DNA of 64,000 bases, taken from contig NZ_JANJOU010000007.1 in NCBI RefSeq assembly GCF_024594815.1, positions 62,001 through 126,000 on the forward strand. Direction: 5' to 3'. The DNA comes from Roseomonas populi (lineage in GTDB: Bacteria > Pseudomonadota > Alphaproteobacteria > Acetobacterales > Acetobacteraceae). Made by a program: the position numbers and the translations under genes. The notes below the pieces were generated by a model. The model had not been told where the DNA came from. It was given only the letters and a program-made list of their open reading frames with translations, and made no database searches. Positions 7,482 to 18,948 of this stretch are shown here, one piece after another. Within the stretch, counting starts at the first letter, position 1; each line of letters opens with the position of its first letter.

Positions 7482-8078
7482 TCAGGCCCGCGCCGCCTCC
7501 TGGTCCGGGCCCGTCTCCGTCCGCCGGGGCTGGCCGGGCAAGGCGCCGTCCTTCTGGCCCGTCGGCACCTCCGCGCGCGGCTTGCCCTCCGGCGTTCCCT
7601 CCAACCGGTCGGCGATCGCCAGGGCGATGACCCCGAGCAGGAAGGCGCCGTGGATGGCGACGGCCCACCAGAGGACGCGGTCCTCGGTCTGCTTGATCTC
7701 CAGGAAGAGCTGGAGAAGGTTGATCCCGGAGATCGCCACAAGCGCCGTGGCGAGCTTGATCTTCAGGTTCCCCGGATCGACCTTCGCCACCCAGCTCATG
7801 TTCTCCTGCTCCGCCTCGTGCTTCAGGCGCGAGACGAGCGTGTCCCAGGAGGAGAGGGCGACGGTGACGATCAGCGCCGCCACCAGCGCGGAGTCGAGCA
7901 GGTAGAGGATCGCGAGCAGATTGTCGTGATCCTCGGAGACGAGGACCTTGGTCGCGAAATCCCACACCTTCTTGAGGAAGGCGACGGCATAGGCGGCCAG
8001 TGCGACCATCAGGCCGATGTAGAAGGCGGCCAGCACGAAGCGGCTTGCCAGGATGATGCGGTTCAGCAAGTCGCCCAT
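7482..8078 (-). CDS. YqhA/UPF0114-like inner-membrane protein
   Basis: 198 residues from ATG at 8078. Four hydrophobic segments (about 9-33, 52-75, 103-122, 137-155) and the pattern LNRIILASRFVLAAFYIGL, LLDSALVAALIVTVALSSWD and DPGNLKIKLATALVAISGINLLQLF match the UPF0114 (YqhA) family. The C-terminal 45 residues are charged and low-complexity and go beyond the family core. Function unknown for the family. Confidence 0.82.
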   Translation of the reverse strand: MGDLLNRIILASRFVLAAFYIGLMVALAAYAVAFLKKVWDFATKVLVSEDHDNLLAILYLLDSALVAALIVTVALSSWDTLVSRLKHEAEQENMSWVAKVDPGNLKIKLATALVAISGINLLQLFLEIKQTEDRVLWWAVAIHGAFLLGVIALAIADRLEGTPEGKPRAEVPTGQKDGALPGQPRRTETGPDQEAARA

Positions 8079-8189
8079 GGCGCGGTGCTGGCACGCCGCC
8101 CCCGGCCGCGCAATGAACAAGCCGGCGATCCCCCGGCATCGCGTGGGCCCCGGCCGCGTTCCCATCCTTGTTGCGCGCGGGAAGGAACC

Positions 8190-8408
8190 ATGGCGACGAA
8201 GTGGGACGACAGGCTGGAGCGGGCGGCGCAGGCGCGCGGAACGGTGGTGATCCTCTGCGGGGAGGGCGACAAGGACGAGGTGGTCCAGGCCGCTCGGGCC
8301 GTGGGAACCCGCCACGGGGTGGCCCCGCAGATCGATCGCCAGCCCGCCGATGGCGTTCGGGTGGGCTACCGGGACGAGAGCAGCGTCGAGGACTCGCCGC
8401 TTGTCTGA
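8190..8408 (+). CDS. Small conserved-looking protein, function unknown
   Basis: 72 residues from ATG at 8190, preceded by GGGAAGGA as ribosome-binding site. Starts MATKWDDRLERAAQARGTVVILCGEGDKDEVVQ, then a Val/Gly-rich part with alternating hydrophobic residues. No signal peptide, no membrane helix, no motif that I can name. The good ribosome-binding site and codon pattern support translation. It is 42 bases upstream of ridA, so the two may share a transcript. Confidence 0.55.
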   Translation: MATKWDDRLERAAQARGTVVILCGEGDKDEVVQAARAVGTRHGVAPQIDRQPADGVRVGYRDESSVEDSPLV

Positions 8409-8450
8409 CGGCCTTGCCGCCGGGGCGCCCCGTGCCACCCTGCCGGCCGC

Positions 8451-8819
8451 ATGACCGAGGAGATTCGCATGGACATCCGCCGACTGGCCGAGGAGGAGCG
8501 CCTGAGCGGCGCGGTGGTCTCCGGCGGCTTCATCTTCCTCGCCGGGCAGGTGGCGGATGACGCCACGCTGGACGCGGAGAGGCAGACGGCCGACATCCTC
8601 CGCCAGATCGACGCCCTGCTGGCCGAGGCCGGCACGGATAAGCGCGCCTTGCTGCAGATCCAGATCATCCTGGCCGACATCGCCGATGCCCCGGCCATGA
8701 ACCGCGCTTGGGATGCCTGGCTGGACCGCTCGGCCAAGCCCGCGCGCATGACGATCCAGGCCCCGCTGGTGAACCCCGCCTGGAAAGTGGAGATCACCGG
8801 CATCGCCCGCGCGCCGTGA
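8451..8819 (+). CDS. RidA/YjgF/UK114 family protein (imine deaminase-like)
   Basis: 122 residues, the usual size. The core runs SGAVVSGGFIFLAGQVADD, ADILRQIDALLAEAGTDK, LLQIQIILADI and KPARMTIQAPL...WKVEITGIA. The Arg in PARMTI and the Glu in KVEI sit where RidA has its substrate carboxylate-binding Arg and the Glu of the EIE region. Known role of the family: hydrolysis of reactive enamines and imines released by PLP enzymes. Start at 8451; an internal ATG at 8469 is the alternative. Confidence 0.88.
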   Translation: MTEEIRMDIRRLAEEERLSGAVVSGGFIFLAGQVADDATLDAERQTADILRQIDALLAEAGTDKRALLQIQIILADIADAPAMNRAWDAWLDRSAKPARMTIQAPLVNPAWKVEITGIARAP

Positions 8820-8843
8820 CGGATCCCGCGTGAAAGCCGGGGC

Positions 8844-9773
8844 GTGAGGATCGCGGCCGAGGGCAGCTGGCGGCGCCCCTTCCTCGCCACGATGGGGCTG
8901 GCCGTACTCGTCGCGGCAGGGGTGGGGGATGGCGGCGCCCCGTTCTCCCTCACCGTGCTCGTGGCGGCGGGGCTGGGCTTCGGGGTGCTGTTTCGCCTCT
9001 TCCCGCGCGGCCTGGACTTCGCCCTCGGCGCCGGGATCGGCTTCGCGACCTACGCCGCGCTCTTCACGGTCATCGGCCGCTCCGCCTTCCCGCAGGCCTC
9101 GGACGTCGCGGTGGCGGTGGCCTTCCTGCTGCCCGTGGTGGCCTTCCTGCTCGCGGTGATCCGTCGGCGGGACCGGTTGCGCCGGATCGTGGAGGAAGGG
9201 GAGACACCGGACGAGCTGCACCTCCGCCGGATCGGGCGGGTGCTGCTGCTGCTGGCCCTGGTCGGTGTGGCCAGCCTGTCGCTGCCGGCGAACCGGCTGG
9301 GTCCGGCATGGCAGGACGTGGCGATGGTCGGCGGCGCGGCGGTGATCGGCTGGCTGACCGCCCGCGCGGTCCGGGAATTGGTGCGGCTGCTGGTGGACAT
9401 GGCCCAACTGCTGGACGCGCTGAGCGGCCGGGCCACGGCCCTGGTGGTGCCCATCGCCGCCTATGCCGCGCTCTTCTCCCTCATCACCATAGTCTTCGCC
9501 TGCTTCTACCGCGTGGCGGAGGGCCTTTCCCGGCACCCGCTCTTCGCGGGGCCGGAGGGCCCGATCAAGCTCGGCTTCCGGGACGCTCTGCACTTCAGCA
9601 TCGTGACCATCTCCACCGTGGGCTACGGCGATATCTGGCCGACCGACGACGGCGCCCGGCTCCTCGCCGCCGTGGAGGTGCTGGCAGGGCAGATCCTCCT
9701 GCTCTTCGGCTTCTACGAGATCACCCGGAACCGCCTCTCGGGCGAGGAGGGCGGGGAGGGAAAGGACGGGTAG
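8844..9773 (+). CDS. Potassium channel family protein with TVGYGD filter
   Basis: 309 residues from GTG at 8844. About six hydrophobic segments; the last two flank a pore loop containing the K+ selectivity filter TVGYGD near residue 258 (FSIVTISTVGYGDIWPTDDGAR). No C-terminal RCK/TrkA nucleotide-binding domain: the protein ends about 35 residues after the last helix with a charged Gly/Glu tail. It forms a tetrameric inner-membrane K+ pore by family knowledge. It starts 24 bases after ridA. Confidence 0.85.
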   Translation: MRIAAEGSWRRPFLATMGLAVLVAAGVGDGGAPFSLTVLVAAGLGFGVLFRLFPRGLDFALGAGIGFATYAALFTVIGRSAFPQASDVAVAVAFLLPVVAFLLAVIRRRDRLRRIVEEGETPDELHLRRIGRVLLLLALVGVASLSLPANRLGPAWQDVAMVGGAAVIGWLTARAVRELVRLLVDMAQLLDALSGRATALVVPIAAYAALFSLITIVFACFYRVAEGLSRHPLFAGPEGPIKLGFRDALHFSIVTISTVGYGDIWPTDDGARLLAAVEVLAGQILLLFGFYEITRNRLSGEEGGEGKDG

Positions 9774-9870
9774 GGGGCTGGACAGCCGCCCGTCCGCCGC
9801 CGCAATTGCGTCCCCGTTTCGCCGCCGCCCCTCGCTAGGTGCCGGCGGTGCGGCGTGACGGAGGTGGGGC

Positions 9871-10872
9871 ATGGAAGGGAGTTGGCGCGGCAGGCGCGTG
9901 CTTGTCACGGGGGGCGCGGGCTTCCTGGGCTCGGCGCTGTGCCATGCGCTGGGCGCGGCGGGGGCCGAGGTGGTGGCGCTGGACGCGCTGCTGCCCGGCA
10001 CCGGCGCGCGGCGCGCCAACCTGGAGGGCAGCGGCGCCCGGCTTGTGGAGGGCGACCTGCGCGACGCCGAGCTGGACGGGCTGTCCGAGGGCGTGGACGT
10101 GCTGTTCAACATGGCCGGCCAGACCAGCCATGCCGGCAGCCAGGCGGACCCCTTCACCGACCTTGCCATCAACGGGCACGCCCAGCTCCGGCTGATCGCG
10201 GCGCTGCGGCGCGGGGCGCCCCGCGCGCGGGTGGTGCACGCCTCCACCCGGCAGTTCTACGGGCGCCCGCAGACGCTGCCCGTGCCGGAGAGCCACCCGA
10301 TCGCGCCGCCGGACGCCAACGGCGTGTCCAAGTTCGCCGCCGAGCAGTACTGGCTGCTGGAGACCCGCGTGCACGGCCGCCCCGTGGCCGCGCTGCGGCT
10401 GACGAACTGCTACGGCCCGCGGATGCGAGTGATGGACGCGCGCCAGACCTTCCTCGGCATTTGGGTCCGGCGGGTGCTGGAGGGCCAGCCCTTCGAGGTC
10501 TGGGGCGGTGCGCAGCTCCGCGACTTCTCCTACGTGGACGACGTGGTCGCGGCCTTCATCGGCGCCGCCGAGGCCCTGGAGAGCCGCCCGGAGGCGGCCG
10601 CCGGGCGTGCCTTCAACATCGGCGGAGACGCCCCGATCAGCCTGCAGGCCCTGGGCGATGCCATGGTGGCCGCCGCGGGGGAGGGGCGCTACGCGCTGCG
10701 CGAGTTCCCGGCCGAGCGCGCTTCCATCGACATCGGCTCCTACCATGCCGACGACCGCGCCTTCCGTGCCCTGACGGGCTGGGCCCCGCGCGTGCCCCTG
10801 GCCGAAGGGCTGCGGCGCACCGTGGACTGGTTCCGCCCGCGCCTTCCCGCCTATCTCTCCGACGCCAGCTGA
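9871..10872 (+). CDS. Extended SDR, NAD-dependent sugar-nucleotide epimerase/dehydratase-like
   Basis: 333 residues. N-terminal dinucleotide motif TGGAGFLGS at 14-22, NMAGQTSHAG near 90, STRQFYG near 125, and LRLTNCYGPR near 178. The active-site YxxxK is altered: ANGVSKF places Asn150 where Tyr normally sits, with Lys154 kept. Related SDRs with NG.(N/S)K exist, so this may be a subfamily trait. It acts on a nucleotide sugar by family inference. It is 10 bases upstream of a DegT-type aminotransferase, so the pair probably makes an amino-deoxy sugar. Confidence 0.85.
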   Translation: MEGSWRGRRVLVTGGAGFLGSALCHALGAAGAEVVALDALLPGTGARRANLEGSGARLVEGDLRDAELDGLSEGVDVLFNMAGQTSHAGSQADPFTDLAINGHAQLRLIAALRRGAPRARVVHASTRQFYGRPQTLPVPESHPIAPPDANGVSKFAAEQYWLLETRVHGRPVAALRLTNCYGPRMRVMDARQTFLGIWVRRVLEGQPFEVWGGAQLRDFSYVDDVVAAFIGAAEALESRPEAAAGRAFNIGGDAPISLQALGDAMVAAAGEGRYALREFPAERASIDIGSYHADDRAFRALTGWAPRVPLAEGLRRTVDWFRPRLPAYLSDAS

Positions 10873-10882
10873 GGAGCGCCCC

Positions 10883-12031
10883 ATGAACGCACAGGACATC
10901 ATCGTTCCCCAGGCCGACCTCGGCGCCGCCTACCGCGCACAGAAGGAGGAGATCGACGCCGCCGTGGCGCGGGTGCTCTCCAGCGGTTGGTACATCCTGG
11001 GGCAGGAGGGCGCCGCCTTCGAGGCGGAATACGCGGCCTGGCTCTCCGCAGGGGGTGAGGCGCCCGCCATGCAGGCGGTGGGCTGCGCGAACGGCACGGA
11101 CGCCATCGCGCTGATCCTGCGCGGCCTGGGTATCGGGCCGGGCTGCGCGGTGGCCACCGTGTCCCACACCGCCGTCGCGACGGTCGCGGCGATCGAGATG
11201 GTGGGCGCGACGCCGGTGCTGATCGATATCGATCCCCGGACTTTCTGCATGGACATGGCGGAGCTGAAGGCGGTGCTCGCCGCCCCGCCGCCCGGCCTGC
11301 CGCCGATCCGTGCCGTCATCCCCGTGCACATCTACGGCCACCCCTGCGACCTCGACGCGATCCTGGAGACCTGCCGCGGCGCGGGCGTGGCGGTGATCGA
11401 GGACTGCGCGCAGGCGCATGGCGCGCGCCTCAACGGCCGCATGATCGGCACGATCGGCGATGCCGCGGCCTTCAGCCTCTACCCCACGAAGAATCTCGGC
11501 GCGCTGGGCGACGCCGGCATCACCGCGACGCCGGACGCGCAGCTGGCGAAGCGCATGGGCGCCATCCGGCAGTACGGCTGGCACACGCGCTACATCTCCG
11601 ACGAGCCAGGCGTGAACACCCGGCTGGACGAGGTGCAGGCCGCCATCCTGCGCGTCCGGCTGACGGTGCTGGACGCGAACAACGCCCGCCGGCAGGCCAT
11701 TGCCGCCGCGTACGACGAGGCGCTGGCGAATGGACCCTGCGCCGCCCCCTACCGCGCGCCCGGGACCGAGCACGTCTTCCATCAGTACGTGCTGCGCGTG
11801 CCGGAGCGCGACGCAGTCATGGCGCGGCTGCGGGCCCAGGGCGTGGCGACCGCCATCCACTACCCCGTGCCCGTGCACGAGCAGGGCGCCTATGCCGGGC
11901 GGATCGCGATGGGCCCGGCCGGCTGCGCCGAGACCTCCCGCGCTGCGACGGAGGTGATGAGCCTGCCGGTCTTCCCCGAGATGACCGATGGGCAGCTCGA
12001 GAAGGTCTGCGCGGCGCTGCGGGGCCTCTGA
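10883..12031 (+). CDS. DegT/DnrJ/EryC1/StrS family sugar aminotransferase
   Basis: 382 residues. PLP enzyme of the sugar-nucleotide aminotransferase family: GCANGTDAIALILRGLG near 70, VIEDCAQAHGA near 170 (the Asp that binds the PLP nitrogen), and SLYPTKNLGALGDAG near 197 containing the Schiff-base Lys. The C-terminal part (YPVPVHEQGAY; SLPVFPEMTD) is typical. It uses glutamate to aminate a keto-sugar nucleotide. Two-gene operon with the SDR just upstream (10 bases). The locus is 20 kb from the exopolysaccharide genes but could supply them or LPS. Confidence 0.92.
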   Translation: MNAQDIIVPQADLGAAYRAQKEEIDAAVARVLSSGWYILGQEGAAFEAEYAAWLSAGGEAPAMQAVGCANGTDAIALILRGLGIGPGCAVATVSHTAVATVAAIEMVGATPVLIDIDPRTFCMDMAELKAVLAAPPPGLPPIRAVIPVHIYGHPCDLDAILETCRGAGVAVIEDCAQAHGARLNGRMIGTIGDAAAFSLYPTKNLGALGDAGITATPDAQLAKRMGAIRQYGWHTRYISDEPGVNTRLDEVQAAILRVRLTVLDANNARRQAIAAAYDEALANGPCAAPYRAPGTEHVFHQYVLRVPERDAVMARLRAQGVATAIHYPVPVHEQGAYAGRIAMGPAGCAETSRAATEVMSLPVFPEMTDGQLEKVCAALRGL

Positions 12032-12034
12032 GGG

Positions 12035-12778
12035 TCAGCCGAAGCCGCGCGCGAGGAGCTGGGCGCCGAGGGCGAGGAGCCCGAAGTAGAACCAGCGGCG
12101 GAAGGCCTCCGGGCTGATCCGCTTCCGCGCGGCGTTGCCCAGCGCCATCCCGGCCATAGCGGGGATGAGGCAAAGGGCGGAGGCGCCGGCCAGCCTTGCG
12201 TCGAAGACCCCGGCACTGCCCAGGGCGCTGGCGAGGCCGACCATGGTGACGGTGAAGGCGAGGCCGAGCGCCTGCACCATCTCGTCCCGCGGAAGGCCGA
12301 GCGAGCCGAGATAGGGAGCGACGGGAATCACGGAGACGCCCGTGGCCCCGGTGACGATCCCGGTGGCGGCGCCGGCCAGCGGCCCGGCCCAGGCCTCATG
12401 CCGGGGCGGCAGGCGCGGGAAGGGGCGGGGGCGCAGCCCGATGGCGGCATTGGCGATCAGCGCCGCCCCGAGCCCGGCCAGGGCGAGCCGCGGATTCCCG
12501 CCGGTGATCAGGCCCGAGGCGAGCCAGGTGCCCACCCCGGCCGCGAGGAGCAGCGGCCAGAGGCGCCGCAGCAGCGGGCCGAGCCCCGGCCCGCTCGCCA
12601 TCTGCCAGATGTTCGTGACGATGGTGGGGAAGAGCAGCAGCGCCGCCGCCTGTGCCGGCAGGATGAGCGAGCCGAGCACCCCCATGGCGACGGTGGGCAG
12701 CCCCAGCCCGATCACGCCCTTCACGAAGCCCGCCAGGGTGAAGGTGACCGTGGCGATGGCGATCAGCGTGATGTCCAA
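12035..12778 (-). CDS. Sulfite exporter TauE/SafE family protein
   Basis: 247 residues, about seven hydrophobic segments. LAGFVKGVIGLGLPTVAMGVL near 15-35 and GAATGIVTGATGVSVIPVAPYLGSLGL near 135-161 are the paired TauE/SafE motifs. The family moves sulfur-containing or other organic anions across the inner membrane; the substrate is not evident. Ends 3 bases from the convergent aminotransferase gene. Divergent from the ArsR-type regulator with 122 bases between them, so that regulator might control it. Confidence 0.88.
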   Translation of the reverse strand: MDITLIAIATVTFTLAGFVKGVIGLGLPTVAMGVLGSLILPAQAAALLLFPTIVTNIWQMASGPGLGPLLRRLWPLLLAAGVGTWLASGLITGGNPRLALAGLGAALIANAAIGLRPRPFPRLPPRHEAWAGPLAGAATGIVTGATGVSVIPVAPYLGSLGLPRDEMVQALGLAFTVTMVGLASALGSAGVFDARLAGASALCLIPAMAGMALGNAARKRISPEAFRRWFYFGLLALGAQLLARGFG

Positions 12779-12900
12779 GGCGTATCCCCCAGCGGCGTCC
12801 CGTCACGCTGCGCCAGGACCGCCGCGGGATGCTTCGGCTCTCGCCGTAGCATGGGCCGGACGGGGGAGGTATCCGGCAGCGGGAGGATCGGGAACGCGCC

Positions 12901-13623
12901 ATGGTCACTACCGCTGCCCTTGCCGAGACGGCCGCCGCGCTGGGAGAGCCGGCGCGCGTGGCCATGCTCGGCGCGCTGATGGACGGCCGGGCGCTGACGG
13001 CGGGGGAACTGGCGACCGTGGCGGGGGTCGCGCCCACCACGGCCAGCGGGCACCTGGCGCGGCTGCTGGAGGCGGGGCTACTGGCCGTGGAGCGCCAGGG
13101 GCGGCACCGCTACCACCGCCTCGCCTCGCCGGAGGTGGCCCGGGTGCTGGAGGGGCTGATGGCGCTCTCCGCCATGCGCCCGGAGCTCCGGTGCGCGCCC
13201 AGGACCGGCCCGCGCGACGCCGCGCTGCGCGAGGCCCGCACCTGCTACGACCACTTGGCCGGGCGCCTGGCCGTGGGCATGGCCGACGCGATGGTTTCGC
13301 GCGGGCAGATCCAGCTCTCGGCCGACGGTGGCGCGCTGACGGATGATGGCGCGTGTTTCCTGCGCGGGCTGGGCGTGGCCGTGCCGGAAGCGCGCGGCCG
13401 CCCCTTCTGCCGCCCCTGCCTGGATTGGAGCGAGCGCCGCCCGCACCTGGCCGGCGCGCTGGGGGCGGCGCTGTGCAGTCGCTGCCTGGATCTGGGCTGG
13501 ATGCGGCGGGTCCCAGGCTCCCGCGCGCTGGACGTGACGCCGGCCGGTCGCCTGGGGCTTCGTCAAGCCTTCGGGCTGGACCGCGTGGCGGATCAGTCCT
13601 CCACGATCTCGGCCGCCCGGTAG
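12901..13623 (+). CDS. ArsR-type winged-helix transcriptional regulator
   Basis: 240 residues. The winged helix is in the first 85 residues (AALGEPARVAMLGALMDGRALTAGELA; APTTASGHLARLLEAGLL; RQGRHRYHRLA). The C-terminal region has the RTCYDHLAGRL and CLDWSERRPHLAGALGAAL patterns found in a longer ArsR subgroup. Two CxxC pairs are visible here (CRPC near 173 and CSRC near 196), which could bind a metal, but that is inference. The C-terminus overlaps the end of serB by 31 bases, convergent. Confidence 0.85.
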   Translation: MVTTAALAETAAALGEPARVAMLGALMDGRALTAGELATVAGVAPTTASGHLARLLEAGLLAVERQGRHRYHRLASPEVARVLEGLMALSAMRPELRCAPRTGPRDAALREARTCYDHLAGRLAVGMADAMVSRGQIQLSADGGALTDDGACFLRGLGVAVPEARGRPFCRPCLDWSERRPHLAGALGAALCSRCLDLGWMRRVPGSRALDVTPAGRLGLRQAFGLDRVADQSSTISAAR

Positions 13624-14486
13624 CCCTGCACGAAGAGAAGGGCGCGAAGGTCGTTGTGGTCCACCCGTGCCCGCGCCGCCGCGGCCACGATCGGCTTGGC
13701 GTGGTAGGCGATGCCCAGCCCCGCAGCGCCGATCATCGCCAGGTCGTTCGCGCCGTCGCCCACGGCCATGGTGGCGGCCATGGGCAAGCCCTTCTCGGCC
13801 GCAAGCCGGGTGAGGGTGGCGAGCTTCGCCTCCCGGTCGAAGATCGGCTCCTCCACGCGCCCGGCCAGGACCTTGCCGTTATCCACCAGCACGTTGGAGT
13901 GGTGGCTCTGGAACCCGCAGAGCGCCATGACGCGGCCGGTGAAGTAGGTGAAGCCGCCGGACGCCAGGGCGCAGTGGGCGCCGTTGGCGGACATGGTCTG
14001 AACCAGGGCCTTTGCGCCGGGCATGAGGTGGGTCTGCTTCCAGGTCTCCTCCAGCGCGCCGAGAGGGAGGCCCTTCAGCATGGCCACCCGCTCCCGCAGG
14101 GCGGCGGCGAAGTCCAGCTCCCCGTTCATGCTGCGGCGGGTGATCTCCGCCACCCTGTCCTTCAGCCCGGCATAGGCGGCCAGCTCGTCCAGCGTCTCGC
14201 TGGTCACGATGGTGCTGTCCATGTCGGCGATGAGGAGGCGCTTGCGGCGGCCCTCGGCGGGCTGCGCGATGGCATCCACCGGCGCCTCGCCCAGCGCCGT
14301 GCGGGCGGCGGCGGTGGCCTGGTCGGGGTTGAGGAGGGTGAAGGGCAGGTCCGCCGCCTCGCCCTCCGACAGCCAGTCCAGGGCACCGAGATCGGCACCC
14401 AGAGCGTGGAGCGTGGTGCGGACCGGTGCGATCGCCTCGGCCGAGAGCCGGCCCGGGGGTGCGACGAGGGTGAGGACGTGCGACAT
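13593..14486 (-). CDS. serB: Phosphoserine phosphatase SerB
   Basis: 297 residues. HAD phosphatase motif I is DMDSTIV near residue 89 (nucleophile first Asp), motif II lies in ALASGGFTYF near 175, and motif III GDGANDLAMI near 241. An N-terminal about 75-residue domain precedes the HAD core as in SerB proteins with a regulatory domain. It makes L-serine from phosphoserine in the cytoplasm. The start is 28 bases from the divergent miaA ATG, so the promoters must overlap. Confidence 0.95.
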   Translation of the reverse strand: MSHVLTLVAPPGRLSAEAIAPVRTTLHALGADLGALDWLSEGEAADLPFTLLNPDQATAAARTALGEAPVDAIAQPAEGRRKRLLIADMDSTIVTSETLDELAAYAGLKDRVAEITRRSMNGELDFAAALRERVAMLKGLPLGALEETWKQTHLMPGAKALVQTMSANGAHCALASGGFTYFTGRVMALCGFQSHHSNVLVDNGKVLAGRVEEPIFDREAKLATLTRLAAEKGLPMAATMAVGDGANDLAMIGAAGLGIAYHAKPIVAAAARARVDHNDLRALLFVQGYRAAEIVED

Positions 14487-14514
14487 GGGCCGGGTTCATG
14501 CCCCCGGACCCGCG

Positions 14515-15477
14515 ATGGAGCAACCTGAAGCCGTTCTGATCGCCGGACCCACCGCGTCCGGCAAGTCCGCCCTGGCCCTGGGGCTGGCCCGCCGCCTGGG
14601 CGGGGTGGTGATCAATGCCGACTCGATGCAGGTCTACCGGGAATTGCGGGTGCTGACCGCCCGGCCGAGCCCGGAGGAGGAGGCGAGGGCGCCGCACGCC
14701 CTGTACGGCGTGCATCCCGCCGCCTCGGCCGCCTCCGTCGCCTGGTGGCGGGAGGCGGCGCTGGCAGAGATGGAGAGGGCGCGGGCGGCGGGGCTGCTGC
14801 CCATCCTGTGCGGCGGCACGGGGCTGTATTTCCGTTCCCTCACCGTCGGGCTCTCGGAAATGCCGGCCATCCCCGACTGGGCGCGGGAGGAGGCGCGGAA
14901 CCTGCTGGCCGAGGAAGGGCCGGCTGCGCTGCACGCGCGGCTCCTGGCCGCCGATCCTGACAGCGCCGCGCGCCTGCGGCCAAGCGACAGCCAGCGGCTC
15001 GCCCGCGCCTGGGAGGTGTGGCGCGCGACGGGGCGCGGCATCGCCGCGTGGCAGGCGCAGGCGCCCGCGACCGGCCCGGCGCCCTACGCGTTCCGGGCGG
15101 TGCTGATCGATCCGCCGCGCGACATGCTGCGGGCGGCCATCTCGAACCGCTGGGCCGCCATGCTGCGTGCCGGGGCCATGGAGGAGGTGCGCGCGCTGCG
15201 AGCCCTGGGGCTCGATCCGGCGCTGCCGGCCATGCGCGCGCACGGCGTGCCAGAACTTTCGGCAGTGCTGGACGGACGGCTCTCGCTGGAGGAGGCAGGG
15301 CGGCGCGCGACGCTGGCCATCGGGCAGTACACGAAGCGGCAGGCCACTTGGTTCCGGCACCAGCCCCTGGCTGACCCGAGCCTCACGCATATCATCAATG
15401 CGCGAATCGAGGGTGAGAAGCAATTTTCGGAAAGTCATGCCGCTGAAATCTTGTCATTGATGAAAATGGGCGGTTGA
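14515..15477 (+). CDS. miaA: tRNA dimethylallyltransferase MiaA
   Basis: 320 residues. P-loop GPTASGKSALAL at 12-23, DSMQVYREL near 38 (MiaA signature), GGTGLYFRSLTVGL near 99, and IGQYTKRQATWFR near 279 (GTG.YA.RQ.TWFR-like end). It prenylates A37 of tRNAs reading UNN codons. The ATG at 14515 is preferred because the P-loop follows at the usual distance; the frame is open further upstream only over the serB promoter. The serB/miaA/ilvB order is common in this group. Confidence 0.94.
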   Translation: MEQPEAVLIAGPTASGKSALALGLARRLGGVVINADSMQVYRELRVLTARPSPEEEARAPHALYGVHPAASAASVAWWREAALAEMERARAAGLLPILCGGTGLYFRSLTVGLSEMPAIPDWAREEARNLLAEEGPAALHARLLAADPDSAARLRPSDSQRLARAWEVWRATGRGIAAWQAQAPATGPAPYAFRAVLIDPPRDMLRAAISNRWAAMLRAGAMEEVRALRALGLDPALPAMRAHGVPELSAVLDGRLSLEEAGRRATLAIGQYTKRQATWFRHQPLADPSLTHIINARIEGEKQFSESHAAEILSLMKMGG

Positions 15478-15537
15478 CGGAGTGATGTGCCCCCCGTAGA
15501 TCACCCACCCGCGAAACTTTCCCAGGGGAAAAGCCGC

Positions 15538-17331
<1,794 letters not shown>

Positions 17332-17333
17332 CC

Positions 17334-17849
17334 ATGTCCGACACGATTCAGCGCACGGCGACCATCGCCGTGCTGGTGGAGAACGAGGCGGGCGTGCTCG
17401 CGCGCGTCATCGGCCTCTTCTCCGGCCGCGGCTATAACATCGAGAGCCTGACGGTGGCCCCCGTGGATGAGGAGCGGCGGCTGTCCCGCATCACCGTCGT
17501 CACGACCGGCACGGACATGATCATCGAGCAGATCAAGGCGCAGCTCGACCGGCTGGTGCCCGTGCACAAGGTTTCCGACCTCTCCCTGGAAGGGCCGCAC
17601 CTGACGCGGGAGCTGGCGCTGATCAAGGTCGTCGGCCGCGGCGAGGCCCGCATGGAGGCGCTGCGCCTGGGCGACGCCTTCCGCGCCCGCGTGGTGGATG
17701 CCAGCCACGAGAGCGCGACCTTCGAGATGACCGGCGCAGCCGAGAAGATCGACGCCTTCGTGGCGCTGATGCGGCCGCTGGGACTGGCGGAGGTGTCCCG
17801 CACGGGCGCCGTCGCCATCGCGCGCGGGACCCGCAGTTTGGCTGCTTAG
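17334..17849 (+). CDS. ilvN: Acetolactate synthase small (regulatory) subunit
   Basis: 171 residues. N-terminal ACT domain (IAVLVENEAGVLARVIGLFSGRGYNIESL at 11-39) that binds valine for feedback inhibition, followed by the C-terminal regulatory domain (ELALIKV; FRARVVD; EMTGAAEKIDAFV). ATG at 17334, 2 bases after the ilvB stop; co-transcribed. ilvC follows 43 bases later with GAGGGGAAA as ribosome-binding site. Confidence 0.96.
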   Translation: MSDTIQRTATIAVLVENEAGVLARVIGLFSGRGYNIESLTVAPVDEERRLSRITVVTTGTDMIIEQIKAQLDRLVPVHKVSDLSLEGPHLTRELALIKVVGRGEARMEALRLGDAFRARVVDASHESATFEMTGAAEKIDAFVALMRPLGLAEVSRTGAVAIARGTRSLAA

Positions 17850-17862
17850 CCCGGCCGCGTAA

Positions 17863-18909
<1,047 letters not shown>

Positions 18910-18916
18910 CCGGGTG

Positions 18917-18941
18917 GGGGCGGCGGCTCAACCGCCGCCCC
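18917..18941. terminator. GC hairpin between ilvC and the convergent CHAD gene
   Basis: Perfect 10-bp inverted repeat (18917-18926 and 18932-18941) with a 5-base loop, eight bases after the ilvC stop. There is no T run on either side, so termination strength is uncertain; it probably ends both converging transcripts. Confidence 0.5.
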
Positions 18942-18948
18942 GTCCGCC

